64,000 bases of DNA from Pseudomonadota bacterium (GTDB taxonomy: Bacteria; Pseudomonadota; Gammaproteobacteria; Burkholderiales; Burkholderiaceae_F), in assembly GCA_029778535.1 (NCBI GenBank), contig JAKOQB010000039.1, forward strand, positions 167,298-231,297, written 5' to 3'. Positions 55,716 to 64,000 of this stretch are shown here, piece after piece. Both the position numbers and the translations under genes were made by a program. The notes beneath the pieces are model-generated. The model made no database searches and was not told where the DNA came from. It saw nothing but the letters and a program-made list of their open reading frames with translations. Numbering within the stretch: the first letter of the stretch is position 1; every line of letters starts with the position of its first letter.

Positions 55716-56527
55716 CACGCGCGCGTCGATGCGATCACGCCCGCGGTCGGCGAGCTCGGGCTCGCGCCGTAGAACTTCTTCGCCATGCGGCCGGCCAGAT
55801 ATGCCTCGCGGCCGGCCTGCACCGCCTTCTTCATCGCGCTCGCCATCAACACCGGGTCCTGCGCCAGCGCCACCGCGGTGTTCATCAGCACGCCGGCGCA
55901 GCCCAGTTCCATCGCGATCGCGGCATCCGACGCGGTGCCGACGCCCGCGTCGACGATCACCGGCACCTTGGCGCGCTCGAGGATCAGCTGGATGTTCCAC
56001 GGATTCAGGATCCCCATGCCCGAGCCGATCAGCGATGCCAGCGGCATCACCGCCACGCAGCCGATCGATTCGAGCACCTGCGCCTGGATCGGATCGTCGG
56101 AGCAGTACACCATCACCTCGAAGCCTTCGCGCACCAGGGTCTCGGCGGCCTTGATCGTCTCCGGCATGTTCGGATAGAGCGTCTGCGGATCGCCCAGCAC
56201 CTCGAGCTTGGTCAGCGCATGGCCGTCGAGCAGTTCGCGCGCCAGCCGCAGCGTGCGCACCGCGTCCTCGGCCGCATAGCAGCCGGCGCTGTTGGGCAGC
56301 ATCGTGTACTGCGACGGCGGCAGCACGTCGAGCAGGTTCGGCTCGTTCTTGTTCTGGCCGATATTGGTGCGGCGGATCGCGACCGTCACGATCTCGGCGC
56401 CGCTGGCGTCGACCGCGGCCTTCGTCTGCGCCAGGTCCTTGTATTTGCCGGTGCCCAGCAGCAGCCGGGAGTGAAAGGTGCGGTTGCCGATCTTCAGCAG
56501 GTCGGGGGTCATCTCGTCTCGTTTCAT
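55715..56527 (-). CDS. thiG: Thiazole synthase
   Basis: A 270-residue TIM-barrel enzyme forming the thiazole ring of thiamine from DXP, dehydroglycine and ThiS-thiocarboxylate. Signatures: [15 protein letters not shown], the imine-forming lysine region [16 protein letters not shown], and [20 protein letters not shown] for phosphate binding. ATG at 56527 overlaps the osmC stop (ATGA), chosen over ATG 56512. Unusual in that an OsmC-family gene separates thiS and thiG. Confidence 0.96.
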   Translation of the reverse strand: MKRDEMTPDLLKIGNRTFHSRLLLGTGKYKDLAQTKAAVDASGAEIVTVAIRRTNIGQNKNEPNLLDVLPPSQYTMLPNSAGCYAAEDAVRTLRLARELLDGHALTKLEVLGDPQTLYPNMPETIKAAETLVREGFEVMVYCSDDPIQAQVLESIGCVAVMPLASLIGSGMGILNPWNIQLILERAKVPVIVDAGVGTASDAAIAMELGCAGVLMNTAVALAQDPVLMASAMKKAVQAGREAYLAGRMAKKFYGASPSSPTAGVIASTRA

Positions 56528-56985
56528 GCGGTCACCACAGGTTCGACCTTCACATCGATATGGACCGAGTTCGCCATGATGCAGTTGGCGTGCGCCTTGT
56601 CGTGCGACGCCAGCGCGCGTTCGATCTGCGCCGCGTCGGCGATCGTCACCTGCGGCCGCAGCACGACCTGCACCATCCGCAGCTTGCCGTCCTTGATCGC
56701 CACGGCGCCGGTGGCCCGGTCCTCGTACGAGACGACGCGGATGCCGGCGCGCTCACACACCGCCAGGTAAGTCAGCAGATGGCACGCCATCAGCGACGAG
56801 ATCATCAGCGATTCGGGGTTGTGCTGTCCGTCGTCACCGTTGAAGACCGCCGGCGACGAACCGCGGATCGGCGGCTTGCCGGGGAAGTCGATCACGAGCG
56901 CGCGCTCGAGCTTCAGCTTGCCGTCGAGCTCGTTCGCCGTGCCGGTCCAGCGCAGGCCGCCTTCGAACAAATGTGACTGGCTCAT
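56524..56985 (-). CDS. OsmC/Ohr-family peroxide-reduction protein
   Basis: 153 residues with an OsmC fold. The reactive cysteines are at [18 protein letters not shown] (one Cys) and [10 protein letters not shown] (second Cys), spaced as in OsmC-like thiol peroxidases. ATG at 56985 overlaps the thiS stop as TGATG; the TTG at 56988 is less likely. It is embedded between thiS and thiG with overlaps on both sides, so it is translationally coupled to thiazole synthesis genes. No direct role in thiamine synthesis is known; thiol/sulfur handling is a speculation. Confidence 0.9.
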   Translation of the reverse strand: MSQSHLFEGGLRWTGTANELDGKLKLERALVIDFPGKPPIRGSSPAVFNGDDGQHNPESLMISSLMACHLLTYLAVCERAGIRVVSYEDRATGAVAIKDGKLRMVQVVLRPQVTIADAAQIERALASHDKAHANCIMANSVHIDVKVEPVVTA

Positions 56986-57215
56986 CAACCGCCTCCGACC
57001 GCGATCACGACTTCGAGGCGGTCTCCTTGCGCCAGCTTCGTCGCGCCGTGCGCGCTGCGCGGCACGATCGCGCCGTTGCGCTCGACCGCGACGCGCCTGC
57101 CGGCCGCGTTCATCTGCGCCAGCAGATCGGCGACGGTGGCACCGGCGGCGACGCTGCGCGCTTCGCCGTTGACGACGATGCCGATCGATTCGATCACGTT
57201 TTCCATGGCGAACAT
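56985..57215 (-). CDS. thiS: Sulfur carrier protein ThiS
   Basis: 76 residues of ubiquitin-like fold ending in IAVGGG, the flexible Gly-Gly tail that becomes a thiocarboxylate. Core motif GATVADLLAQMNAAGRRVAV and the NGAIVPRSAH segment are typical. Two starts are possible, ATG 57215 or ATG 57206; neither has a strong ribosome site. There is no TPP riboswitch in the short gap to dedA. It passes sulfur to ThiG encoded two genes downstream. Confidence 0.9.
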   Translation of the reverse strand: MFAMENVIESIGIVVNGEARSVAAGATVADLLAQMNAAGRRVAVERNGAIVPRSAHGATKLAQGDRLEVVIAVGGG

Positions 57216-57224
57216 GTTAGTCCA

Positions 57225-57785
57225 TCAGCGCTTGCGGCCGGTGCGGTACCGATGCAGCAGCCACAGCGCCGCGCCGAGCGCAACCAGCACCGCCGCGAGC
57301 GCGAGTTCGATGCGGTGGATCTCGCCCAGCACGCGCTCGACCGCCGCGCCGAACGCCCAGCCGATGCCGGCGACGAGCAGCGCCCACAGGATCGCACCGA
57401 GCGCGTTGAACAGCACGAAGCGCCAGCCGGCAACGTTCGAGGTGCCGATCAAGACCGGGCCGGCGATGCGCAGCCCGTACGCGAAGCGCACGCCGACGAT
57501 CACCCACTCGTGATAGCGCTCGATCAGCCGCTGCACGCGGTCGGCCTGCCGCGCCACCGACGGAAAGCGCGCCAGCACGCGCTCGCCGTGCCGGCGCCCG
57601 AGCCAGAAGTAGATCTGGTCGCCGCTGAAGCCGGCGGCGGCTGCGACCGCGACCACGGCCGCGAAATGAAGATAGCCCTGATGCGCGGCAAAGCCGGCCA
57701 GCGCAAGCACCGTTTCGCCCTCCAGCAACGCGCCGAGCGCCAGCACCCAGTAGCCGTGGTTCGAAATCAGCGTCGGCAGATCCAC
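57225..57785 (-). CDS. DedA-family membrane protein
   Basis: 186 residues with four to five membrane segments. DedA signature: LGALLEGETVLALAGFAAHQ, then GDQIYFWLGRRHG and FAYGLRIAGPVLIG. DedA proteins act in lipid-carrier (undecaprenyl phosphate) or phospholipid translocation and membrane-potential maintenance. The start is GTG at 57785, with AGGAT at a good distance. Divergent from the Nramp-like gene. It lies only 9 bases before thiS and so may co-transcribe the thiamine genes. Confidence 0.88.
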   Translation of the reverse strand: MDLPTLISNHGYWVLALGALLEGETVLALAGFAAHQGYLHFAAVVAVAAAAGFSGDQIYFWLGRRHGERVLARFPSVARQADRVQRLIERYHEWVIVGVRFAYGLRIAGPVLIGTSNVAGWRFVLFNALGAILWALLVAGIGWAFGAAVERVLGEIHRIELALAAVLVALGAALWLLHRYRTGRKR

Positions 57786-57889
57786 CGTGCGATCCTGCGT
57801 CTATCGTGGCGCCAGCCGCTATTCGAGCACGAAGCGGCAACCGGGATCGTGTATACCGTCGCCGGCCTCGATCGCGCCCGAAGAAGACC

Positions 57890-59173
57890 ATGAAACGTTT
57901 CCCGATCCCACTGCGCGACAGGGTCCGTGCCACGCTGCACGCGCTGGGGCCGGGGCTGGTCACGGGCGCGGCCGACGACGATCCGAGCGGCATCGCAACC
58001 TATTCTCAGGCGGGCGCGCAGTTCGGCTTCGGCCTGCTGTGGACGACGCTGCTCACCACGCCGTTCATGATCGCGATCCAGCTCGCCGCGGCGCGCGTCG
58101 GCCGCGTGACCGGGCGCGGGCTGGCGGGCAACCTGCGCGCGCACTACCCGCGCCCGCTGGTGCTCGCGCTGGTCGCGCTGCTGGTCGCCGCCAACACGAT
58201 CAACATCACCGCCGACATCGCAGCGATGGGCGAGGCGCTGCAGCTCGTGATCGGCGGGCCGAATCACGGCCACGCGCTGGTGTTCGGCATCGTGCTCGCG
58301 TGGTTGCAGGTGCGGCTGCCCTATTACCGCCTGGCCGAGGGTTTGAAATGGCTGTGCCTGTCGCTGCTCGCGTACGTCGCCGTGCTCGCGTACGTGAACG
58401 TCGACTGGACGCACGCGGCCCTGGGCTTCATCTGGCCGCGGATCGATTTCACGTTCGACGCGCTGTTGATGGTGGTCGCGGTGCTGGGCACGACGATCAG
58501 TCCGTATCTGTTCTTCTGGCAGGCGTCGCACGAGGTCGAGGAGCTGCGGCGCAAGGGCGGCGTGCCGCTGCTGCAGGCGCCCGAGCGCGCGCCGGGAGCG
58601 CTGCTGCGCATCCGCTTCGACACCGCGGCGGGCATGGTGTTCTCCAATGCGATCGCGCTCGCGATCATGCTCGCGGCCGCGGTCACGCTGCACGTGCACG
58701 GCGTGACCGACATCCAGACCTCGGCGCAGGCGGCGCAGGCGCTGCGACCGATCGCCGGCGACCAGGCGTTCCTGTTGTTCGCGCTCGGCATCATCTCGAC
58801 CGGGCTGATCGCGGTGCCGGTGCTCGCGGGCTCGGCCGCGTATGCGGTGTCGGAGGCGCTCGCCTGGGGCGGCGGGCTCGATCACAACTGGAAGGAGGCG
58901 CGCGGCTTCTACACGATCGTGATCGGCTGCACGGTCGCCGGCACGCTGCTCGACTTCACGCCGGTCGACCCGGTGAAGGCGCTTTTTTACAGCGCCGTGA
59001 TCAACGGCGTGATCTCGGTGCCGATCATGGCGATGCTGGTGCTGCTGGCGAGCAACCGCAAGGCGCTTGGCGATTTCGCGATCACCGGCGCGCTGCGCTG
59101 GTTCGGCTGGCTGGCGACCGCGCTGATGGCGATCGCGGTGGCGCTGATGCTGGTCGCGGCGGTGAGGAACTGA
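57890..59173 (+). CDS. Nramp-family metal cation transporter, divergent subgroup
   Basis: 427 residues with about 11 membrane helices. Helix 1 has GPGLVTGAADDDPSGIATY where canonical Nramp has DPGN, and helix 6 has GTTISPYLFFWQASHEVEE where canonical Nramp has MPH. The metal-binding Asn and Met are therefore absent and the substrate may not be Mn/Fe. Related sequences are annotated only as divalent metal cation transporters; magnesium transport by Nramp-related proteins is one possibility. ATG at 57890, with AAGAAGA upstream. Confidence 0.85.
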   Translation: MKRFPIPLRDRVRATLHALGPGLVTGAADDDPSGIATYSQAGAQFGFGLLWTTLLTTPFMIAIQLAAARVGRVTGRGLAGNLRAHYPRPLVLALVALLVAANTINITADIAAMGEALQLVIGGPNHGHALVFGIVLAWLQVRLPYYRLAEGLKWLCLSLLAYVAVLAYVNVDWTHAALGFIWPRIDFTFDALLMVVAVLGTTISPYLFFWQASHEVEELRRKGGVPLLQAPERAPGALLRIRFDTAAGMVFSNAIALAIMLAAAVTLHVHGVTDIQTSAQAAQALRPIAGDQAFLLFALGIISTGLIAVPVLAGSAAYAVSEALAWGGGLDHNWKEARGFYTIVIGCTVAGTLLDFTPVDPVKALFYSAVINGVISVPIMAMLVLLASNRKALGDFAITGALRWFGWLATALMAIAVALMLVAAVRN

Positions 59174-59192
59174 GGTAAATTCCGCCCTCGAA

Positions 59193-59266
59193 GCGGGTGT
59201 CGTTCAATGGCAGGACGGCGGCTTCCCAAGCCTCAGACGTGGGTTCGATTCCCATCACCCGCTCCA
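59193..59266 (+). tRNA. tRNA-Gly (anticodon CCC)
   Basis: A complete cloverleaf: acceptor GCGGGTG/CACCCGC, D-loop TTCAATGGCAGGA, anticodon loop TTCCCAA with CCC at 59225-59227, T-arm GTGGGTTCGATTCCCAT, discriminator T and encoded CCA at 59264-59266. The anticodon stem has one C-U mismatch. It lies 20 bases after the Nramp-like gene and 6 before the convergent CBS gene. Confidence 0.95.
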
Positions 59267-59271
59267 TACCG

Positions 59272-59700
59272 CTACGAATAGATGTAGTTTTCGAGCTGAT
59301 GGATCGTCAGTTCGTGGTCGGCGATGATTTCGTCCATGATGTCGCGGATCGAGATCATGCCGAGCACGGTGTCGCCGTCGAGCACCGGCAAATGGCGGAT
59401 CCGCTTCTGGCTCATCAGCGCCATCGCGTCGCGCATGTCGGTGTGCGGCGACACGACGACCACGTCGCGCGACATGATCTCGGCGACCCGGGTTTCCTTC
59501 GAATTGCGCCCCTGCAGCGCGACCTTGCGCGTGTAATCGCGCTCGGAAATGATGCCGACCAGCTTGCCGTGGTCCATCACCATCAGCGCGCCGACCTCGT
59601 GCTCGGCAAGCAGCTTCAGAGCATCGAACACGGTGTCGTCGGGATGGATGTGCCACAGCGTGACGCTGCGTTCCTGCAGCAGGTGCGACACGGGTTTCAT
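59272..59700 (-). CDS. Tandem CBS-domain protein
   Basis: 142 residues with two CBS motifs: HPDDTVFDALKLLAEHEVGA, MVMDHGKLVGIISERDYTRK and SPHTDMRDAMALMSQKRIRH, PVLDGDTVLGMISIRDIMDE. The pair forms a Bateman module that binds adenine nucleotides; stand-alone proteins of this size are widespread and usually of unknown role. The family end ENYIYS is present. ATG at 59700 has GGAGGC upstream. It ends beside the tRNA-Gly. Confidence 0.93.
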   Translation of the reverse strand: MKPVSHLLQERSVTLWHIHPDDTVFDALKLLAEHEVGALMVMDHGKLVGIISERDYTRKVALQGRNSKETRVAEIMSRDVVVVSPHTDMRDAMALMSQKRIRHLPVLDGDTVLGMISIRDIMDEIIADHELTIHQLENYIYS

Positions 59701-59727
59701 GCGGTGCCTCCGCGATGCATTGGAGTC

Positions 59728-60369
59728 TCAGCCGGTGAAGCCGGCCGTCTTGTGCGAGCCGTCGCAGAACGGCTTGCTGTGGCTGTGCCCGCAGCGGCAC
59801 AGCCAGCACTTGTCGCCGACGACCAGTGTGGCGCCGTCCGCGGCGCGCAGTTCGAGCCAGCCCTCGATCATCATCGGGCCGTTAGTCACCGGTTTGAGCA
59901 GGATCGTTCCGATCGGCGCCTGCGGCGCGGCCGGCTTGTCGCGCGCGCGCGCGTTGCACGCACCCGCGTCCTTGAACCCGGCCTTCTGATGACTGTTGTC
60001 GCAGAACGGCTTGTTGGCGCTTGCCCCGCAGCGGCACAGCGCCGCGCGCGTGTATTCGGCGCCGGCGTGCGCGATGCGGCCGCGCAGGTACAGCGGGCCG
60101 TCGGCCGTGATGGTCACGGTGTTCACCGTATCCGGGCGCTCGGCGGCGCTGCCGTCCTTGAACTGAACCGTCAGCGCGCCGGTCGGGCAGCGGCCAACGA
60201 TCGCCACCACGTCGGCGCCGCTCGCGTTCTGCAGCCTGATCCACGGCCGCGCCTTCGGGTCGAACACCGCGGGCAGGCCCCGCACGCATTCGGCCGCGTG
60301 GATGCAGCGCCGCGCGTCGTACTCGACGACGATGTGCGCGGATTCGTAGCGCTGCGAAGCCACGGTCAC
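59728..60369 (-). CDS. Ferredoxin-like/double CDGSH iron-sulfur protein
   Basis: About 213 residues. An N-terminal divergent 4Fe-4S domain (CIHAAECVRGLPAVF, GRCPTGALTV) is followed by two CDGSH [2Fe-2S] sites, CRCGASANKPFCDNSHQ (Asn in place of Gly) and CRCGHSHSKPFCDGSH. Each has three Cys and one His as cluster ligands. Redox or iron-sulfur transfer is likely; the substrate is unknown. GTG at 60369 overlaps the stop of the dehydrogenase (GTGA), with GTG 60363 as an alternative, so the two proteins are co-translated. Confidence 0.88.
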   Translation of the reverse strand: MTVASQRYESAHIVVEYDARRCIHAAECVRGLPAVFDPKARPWIRLQNASGADVVAIVGRCPTGALTVQFKDGSAAERPDTVNTVTITADGPLYLRGRIAHAGAEYTRAALCRCGASANKPFCDNSHQKAGFKDAGACNARARDKPAAPQAPIGTILLKPVTNGPMMIEGWLELRAADGATLVVGDKCWLCRCGHSHSKPFCDGSHKTAGFTG

Positions 60370-61844
60370 ACCCCGATGCAGACGTACTTGGTGACCAGGT
60401 ATTCCTCGATTCCCTGGTACGACCCTTCGCGGCCGTAGCCCGACTGCTTCACGCCGCCGAAGGGCGCGACCTCGGTCGAGATGATGCCGGCGTTCACGCC
60501 GACCATGCCGTACTCGAGCCTTTCGGCCACGCGCAGGATGCGGCCGACATCGCGCGAGTAGAAGTACGCGGCCAGCCCGTACTCGACACTGTTGGCGGCG
60601 GCGATCGCCTCGTCGTCGGTGTCGAAGCGGAACACCGGCGCCACCGGGCCGAACGTTTCCTCGCGCGCGACCAGCATGTCCTTGGTCACGTTGGCGAGCA
60701 CGGTCGGCACGTAGAAGGTGCCGCCGCGTTCGTGGCGCTTGCCGCCGGTCAGCACCTTGGCGCCCTTGCTGACCGCATCGGCCACGTGCGCCTCCACCTT
60801 GGCGAGCGCGTTGGCGTCGATCAGCGGGCCCTGCTGCACGCCGGCCTCGAAGCCCGAGCCGACCTTCAGCGTCTCGGCCTTGGCGGCTAGCTTGCGCACG
60901 AACTCGTCGTAGATGCTCGCCTGCGCGAAGAAGCGGTTGGTGCACACGCAGGTCTGGCCGGTGTTGCGGTACTTGGAGGCGAGCGCGCCCTCGACCGCCA
61001 CATCGACGTCGGCGTCCTCGAACACGATGAAAGGCGCGTTGCCGCCGAGTTCGAGCGACAGCTTCTTCAGCGTCGGCGCGCACTGCTGCATCAGGATGCG
61101 GCCGACCTGCGTCGAGCCGGTGAACGACAGCTTGCGCACGATCGGCGAGTCGCACAGCACCTTGCCGACCGCGATCGACTGCTTCTCGTCGGCGGTCACG
61201 ACGTTGAACACGCCGGGCGGCATGCCCGCGCGCTGCGCGAGTTCCGCCACCGCGAGCGCCGACAGCGGCGTCTGCTCGGCGGGCTTGACCACGACGGTGC
61301 AGCCGGCCGCGAGCGCGGGCGCGCATTTGCGCGTGATCATCGCATTGGGGAAGTTCCACGGCGTGATCGCGGCGGCCACGCCGATCGGCTCCTTGAACGC
61401 GAACAGCCGCCGGTCGGCCCACGGCGAGGGAATCGTGTCGCCGTAGACGCGCTTGCCTTCCTCCGCGAACCACTCGACGAAGCTCGCGCCGTACGCGATC
61501 TCGCCGCGCGATTCCGCCAGCGGTTTGCCCTGCTCGGCGGTCATGATTTTCGCCAGATCTTCCTGCGCGGCCATCATCAACTCGAACCATTTGCGCAGGC
61601 ACGCGGCGCGCTCCTTCGCCGTCTTCGCTCGCCACGCCGGGTAGGCCTTCGCCGCGGCGTCGATCGCGCGCTGCGCCTCGGCGGGGCCGCAGTTGGCGAC
61701 CTCGACCAGCTGGCCGCCGTCGGCCGGGTTGCGCACCGGGAACCTGCCCTGGCCGCCATCGACCCAGGCGCCGTCGATATAGGCCTGCGTTTTCACCAGC
61801 GCCTTGTCGGTCAGCGCGGGCAGCGTAGAGACTCGTTGCAGCAT
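60366..61844 (-). CDS. NAD(P)-dependent succinate-semialdehyde-type dehydrogenase
   Basis: A 492-residue aldehyde dehydrogenase like GabD: TPWNFPNAMITRKCAPALAA, catalytic glutamate in LELGGNAPF, catalytic cysteine in NTGQTCVCTNRFF and GRE/EEYL C-terminus. It would oxidise succinate semialdehyde or a related aldehyde to the acid; glutarate semialdehyde is an alternative. ATG at 61844 has GGGAG eight bases upstream. Followed by the CDGSH gene with a 4-base overlap, a less usual partner. Confidence 0.92.
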   Translation of the reverse strand: MLQRVSTLPALTDKALVKTQAYIDGAWVDGGQGRFPVRNPADGGQLVEVANCGPAEAQRAIDAAAKAYPAWRAKTAKERAACLRKWFELMMAAQEDLAKIMTAEQGKPLAESRGEIAYGASFVEWFAEEGKRVYGDTIPSPWADRRLFAFKEPIGVAAAITPWNFPNAMITRKCAPALAAGCTVVVKPAEQTPLSALAVAELAQRAGMPPGVFNVVTADEKQSIAVGKVLCDSPIVRKLSFTGSTQVGRILMQQCAPTLKKLSLELGGNAPFIVFEDADVDVAVEGALASKYRNTGQTCVCTNRFFAQASIYDEFVRKLAAKAETLKVGSGFEAGVQQGPLIDANALAKVEAHVADAVSKGAKVLTGGKRHERGGTFYVPTVLANVTKDMLVAREETFGPVAPVFRFDTDDEAIAAANSVEYGLAAYFYSRDVGRILRVAERLEYGMVGVNAGIISTEVAPFGGVKQSGYGREGSYQGIEEYLVTKYVCIGV

Positions 61845-61935
61845 CGCGTTCTCCCTGTGATCCGGACAAAGAATAGCGCGGCGCCCACGCTGTGCGACGG
61901 CGGTATCCTCACGCAAGAACGGGCGGGAGAGCTTC

Positions 61936-62829
61936 ATGCAATTCGAGTCGTTGACTGCCGACCTGAAGGCCTGGCTGAAAACCTCGGTCGAAGGCGGCCA
62001 CGGGCGCGACGCGCTGATCCAGTCGATGCGTACGGCCGGCTATCAGGCGGAGTTCGCGCGGCAGGCGGTCGAGCTTGCGTTGGCGCGGTTCGCCGCGACG
62101 GCCGCGCCCGCCCCGGTCGCGGTGGGCGAGGCCGTGGCCGCGGCAACCACCGCGATGCCGAGCGCGAGCGAACTGCTGACCGAAACCCCGAACGCGATCG
62201 AGACGTCCGACCGCCGCATCGACATCCTGTTCGTGCTCAACGCGCCGCGCGTGATCCTGTTCGGCAACCTGCTGGCGCCGGAAGAATGCGACCAGATGAT
62301 CGAGCTGTCGCGCCGCAAGCTGGCGCGCTCCACCGTCGTCAACGCCGCCACCGGCGCGTACGACGTGCACCCGGACCGCACCAGCAGCGGCACCCACTTC
62401 GAGCGCGGCGAAAACGAGCTGATCGTCCGCATCGAGCGCCGCATCGCCGAGCTGGTCGACCTGCCGCTCGAAAACGGCGAGCCGATCCAGGTCCTGCACT
62501 ACACGCCCGGCGCCGAATACAAGCCGCACTGGGATTACTTCGACCCGGCGCTGCCGGGCAACGAGAAGGTGCTGGCGATGGGCGGGCAGCGCGTCGCCAC
62601 GCTGGTGATGTACCTGAACGACGTCGAGTCGGGCGGCTCGACCGTGTTCCCCGAGGTCGGCCTCGACGTGCTGCCGCGCAAGGGCAACGCGGTGTACTTC
62701 GCCTACGCAACCGAGGACGGGCAGCTCGATCGCCGCACGCTGCACGGCGGCAGCCCGGTCATCGCCGGGGAAAAATGGATCGCGACCAAGTGGCTGCGGC
62801 AGCGCGAATACCGGGCGCTGCCGGCGTAG
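61936..62829 (+). CDS. 2-oxoglutarate/Fe(II) oxygenase, prolyl-4-hydroxylase type
   Basis: 297 residues. Residues about 1-95 are an Ala-rich helical region of unknown role. The C-terminal P4Hc domain has the iron ligands HWDYF (His and Asp) and the distal His in LHGGSPVIAG, followed by the 2-oxoglutarate Lys in EKWIATKW. The catalytic core matches bacterial prolyl 4-hydroxylase-like enzymes; the target protein is unknown. It is divergent from the dehydrogenase, with 91 bases between. Confidence 0.92.
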   Translation: MQFESLTADLKAWLKTSVEGGHGRDALIQSMRTAGYQAEFARQAVELALARFAATAAPAPVAVGEAVAAATTAMPSASELLTETPNAIETSDRRIDILFVLNAPRVILFGNLLAPEECDQMIELSRRKLARSTVVNAATGAYDVHPDRTSSGTHFERGENELIVRIERRIAELVDLPLENGEPIQVLHYTPGAEYKPHWDYFDPALPGNEKVLAMGGQRVATLVMYLNDVESGGSTVFPEVGLDVLPRKGNAVYFAYATEDGQLDRRTLHGGSPVIAGEKWIATKWLRQREYRALPA

Positions 62830-62881
62830 CCGCGATCCGGCGCGCGGCGCGGCGGCGGTCGACCGCCGCCGCATACTGGTC

Positions 62882-64000
62882 ATGGTCGCGCGCGTGAGCC
62901 ACGAACGGGTTGCGATCGTCGCCGTGCACGGCGTGGCCGACCAGCGGCCCGGCCAGACCGTGCGCGAGCTGGCGCGGCTGCTGACGCACGGCGCCGACGG
63001 CGCGCCGCACTACGTCGAAGGCGAAACGCATGGCGTCCTGGTGCCGGTCGCACCGCTGGCGCCGAGCGCGCCGGCGCGCGTCGATGCGGCGCTCGTCGAT
63101 CGGCGTGCGCTGCCGGGCGCGGCGAGCGGGTTCTATCGCGTGCAGAAGGAGGGCGCCGCGGCGCCCGACCTCGGGCTCGCGCTGACCGACTACCTGCTGC
63201 ACCGGCATCGGCTGGCCGAAGGCGACGCGTTGTACGAGTCCACGCGCGTGTCGCTGCTGCGGCACGCCGACGCGCGCGCGGTCGACATCTACGAGATGTA
63301 CTGGGCCGACCTGTCGCGGCTGCGCGCCGGCGGCGTGCGCGCGCTGTCGGCGCTGTACCAACTGTTCTTCCACCTGAACCTGCTGGCGCGCGACATCGTC
63401 GATCAGGTCGCGCTCGCCGTCGGCGGCGGCACCGGCTGGCGCGCATTGCAGCGGCTGCACGCGTGGTCGGCGTGGCTGATGACCGGGCCGGCAGCGCTGA
63501 TTCAGCTCGCGATGCTGCTGCTGGTGCCGTTCGGCGCCGCATCCCTGGTGCCGGCGACTCAGCACCGTTACCTGCTCGCGGCGGGCGGCGCCGCGGCGGC
63601 CGCGCTGCTCGCCGGCGCCGCGGTGCTGGCGGGGTTGCGCGAACTGTCGGCGGCACGGCGCTGGCTGAAGGTGGCGCCGCTGCTGTTGGCTGCGGCGGGG
63701 TGCGCCGGCGTCGCGGCCGACGCGCTGCTCGGTACTGGGCCGACCGCGTGGATGTACCTGGGTGCGGCCGTGCTGCTGGTCGGCGTGATCGGCGCGCTCG
63801 CGGTGGCGCGACTGGCGCGCGCGGCGCGCGGGGTCGGCGCGTTCGGCTACGCGCTGATCGGCGCGACCTGCATCGCGCTGCTGGTCGAGGCAAAGCGCAT
63901 GCAGCCGCAGGCGAGCACGCTGCCGGAATGGATGCTGACGTCGGCGCTGCACGTCGGCGAAGTCCTGCTGGCGGCGTTGCTGATCGCGTGGGCGCTGCTC
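62882..64000 (+). CDS. Large membrane protein with alpha/beta-hydrolase-like N-terminus, 5' part
   Basis: The frame is open from ATG 62882 to the window edge without a stop (373 codons seen). The start reads VAIVAVHGVADQRPGQT, a beta-strand/HG oxyanion motif like that of alpha/beta-hydrolase lipases, and a polar domain of about 170 residues follows. Then come at least six hydrophobic helices in pairs (from about residue 197 on). Similar large proteins of over 800 residues are annotated only as hypothetical. The catalytic serine would lie beyond the window. Ribosome site weak. Confidence 0.6.
   Translation, partial: MVARVSHERVAIVAVHGVADQRPGQTVRELARLLTHGADGAPHYVEGETHGVLVPVAPLAPSAPARVDAALVDRRALPGAASGFYRVQKEGAAAPDLGLALTDYLLHRHRLAEGDALYESTRVSLLRHADARAVDIYEMYWADLSRLRAGGVRALSALYQLFFHLNLLARDIVDQVALAVGGGTGWRALQRLHAWSAWLMTGPAALIQLAMLLLVPFGAASLVPATQHRYLLAAGGAAAAALLAGAAVLAGLRELSAARRWLKVAPLLLAAAGCAGVAADALLGTGPTAWMYLGAAVLLVGVIGALAVARLARAARGVGAFGYALIGATCIALLVEAKRMQPQASTLPEWMLTSALHVGEVLLAALLIAWALL

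Overview
This is a 64 kb stretch of a very GC-rich chromosome, most likely from a Betaproteobacterium close to Burkholderiales/Rhodocyclales. The assignment rests on the gene family content: a pcm-like/rhodanese/TolC block facing waaA, a betaproteobacterial-type phenylacetate (paa) cluster with a TetR-type PaaR, a PEP-CTERM protein, cytochrome c4 and IS1380. It is inferred from family resemblance only. Many genes overlap by ATGA, GTGA or TGATG junctions. GTG and TTG starts are frequent.

Layout. 0-6.2 kb: end of an LPS core operon (waaC, waaA), convergent with pcm-like/rhodanese/tolC, then an Hpt protein and thiD. 6.2-7.1 kb: a block of dispersed repeats and a decayed BrnT/BrnA toxin-antitoxin pair. 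7.1-18.4 kb: the phenylacetyl-CoA catabolic locus. paaN-paaY run leftward and paaG-paaH-paaI-paaK-paaABCDE-paaR run rightward from a shared promoter region that holds one palindromic operator of PaaR type. 18.4-23.4 kb: a Liv-type ABC transporter (binding protein, LivH, a fused LivM-LivG, LivF), probably for aromatic acid uptake. 23.5-26.8 kb: an FAD oxidoreductase, a monoheme cytochrome-porin fusion resembling Cyc2, and a diheme cytochrome c4. 26.9-28.9 kb: TPP riboswitch and thiC. 29.0-31.5 kb: two small membrane-protein genes, one broken by an amber codon, and a dead IS1380 element with clear ends and target duplication. 31.5-41.7 kb: two c-di-GMP enzymes flanking a tandem pair of secreted subtilases that end in hexapeptide repeats, plus yceH and a small membrane protein. 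41.9-47.8 kb: a frameshifted SEC-C protein, sodC, a PEP-CTERM protein and a third large subtilase. 47.9-51.5 kb: a MacAB-type exporter. 51.6-64 kb: envelope and housekeeping genes (uppP, macrodomain, trmB, thiS-osmC-thiG, dedA, Nramp-like transporter, tRNA-Gly, CBS, CDGSH, semialdehyde dehydrogenase, 2OG oxygenase) and a gene running off the end.

The genes combine into a few modules. The paa genes encode ligase, multicomponent epoxidase, isomerase, ring-opening aldehyde dehydrogenase, one beta-oxidation enzyme and a salvage thioesterase. paaF and paaJ are not in the window and must be elsewhere. Thiamine synthesis is spread over thiD, thiC and thiS/thiG.

The most unusual structural signal is a set of four intergenic loci built from facing arrays of 7-8 bp direct repeats. 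Each locus uses a different unit, but all share the same inverted architecture. One array is translated as the N-terminus of the MacB ATPase. Other items worth attention are the hexapeptide-repeat subtilase pair, one of which appears to lack a normal start codon; the cytochrome-porin/c4 pair; the IS1380 insertion landing exactly on a stop codon; and several broken genes.
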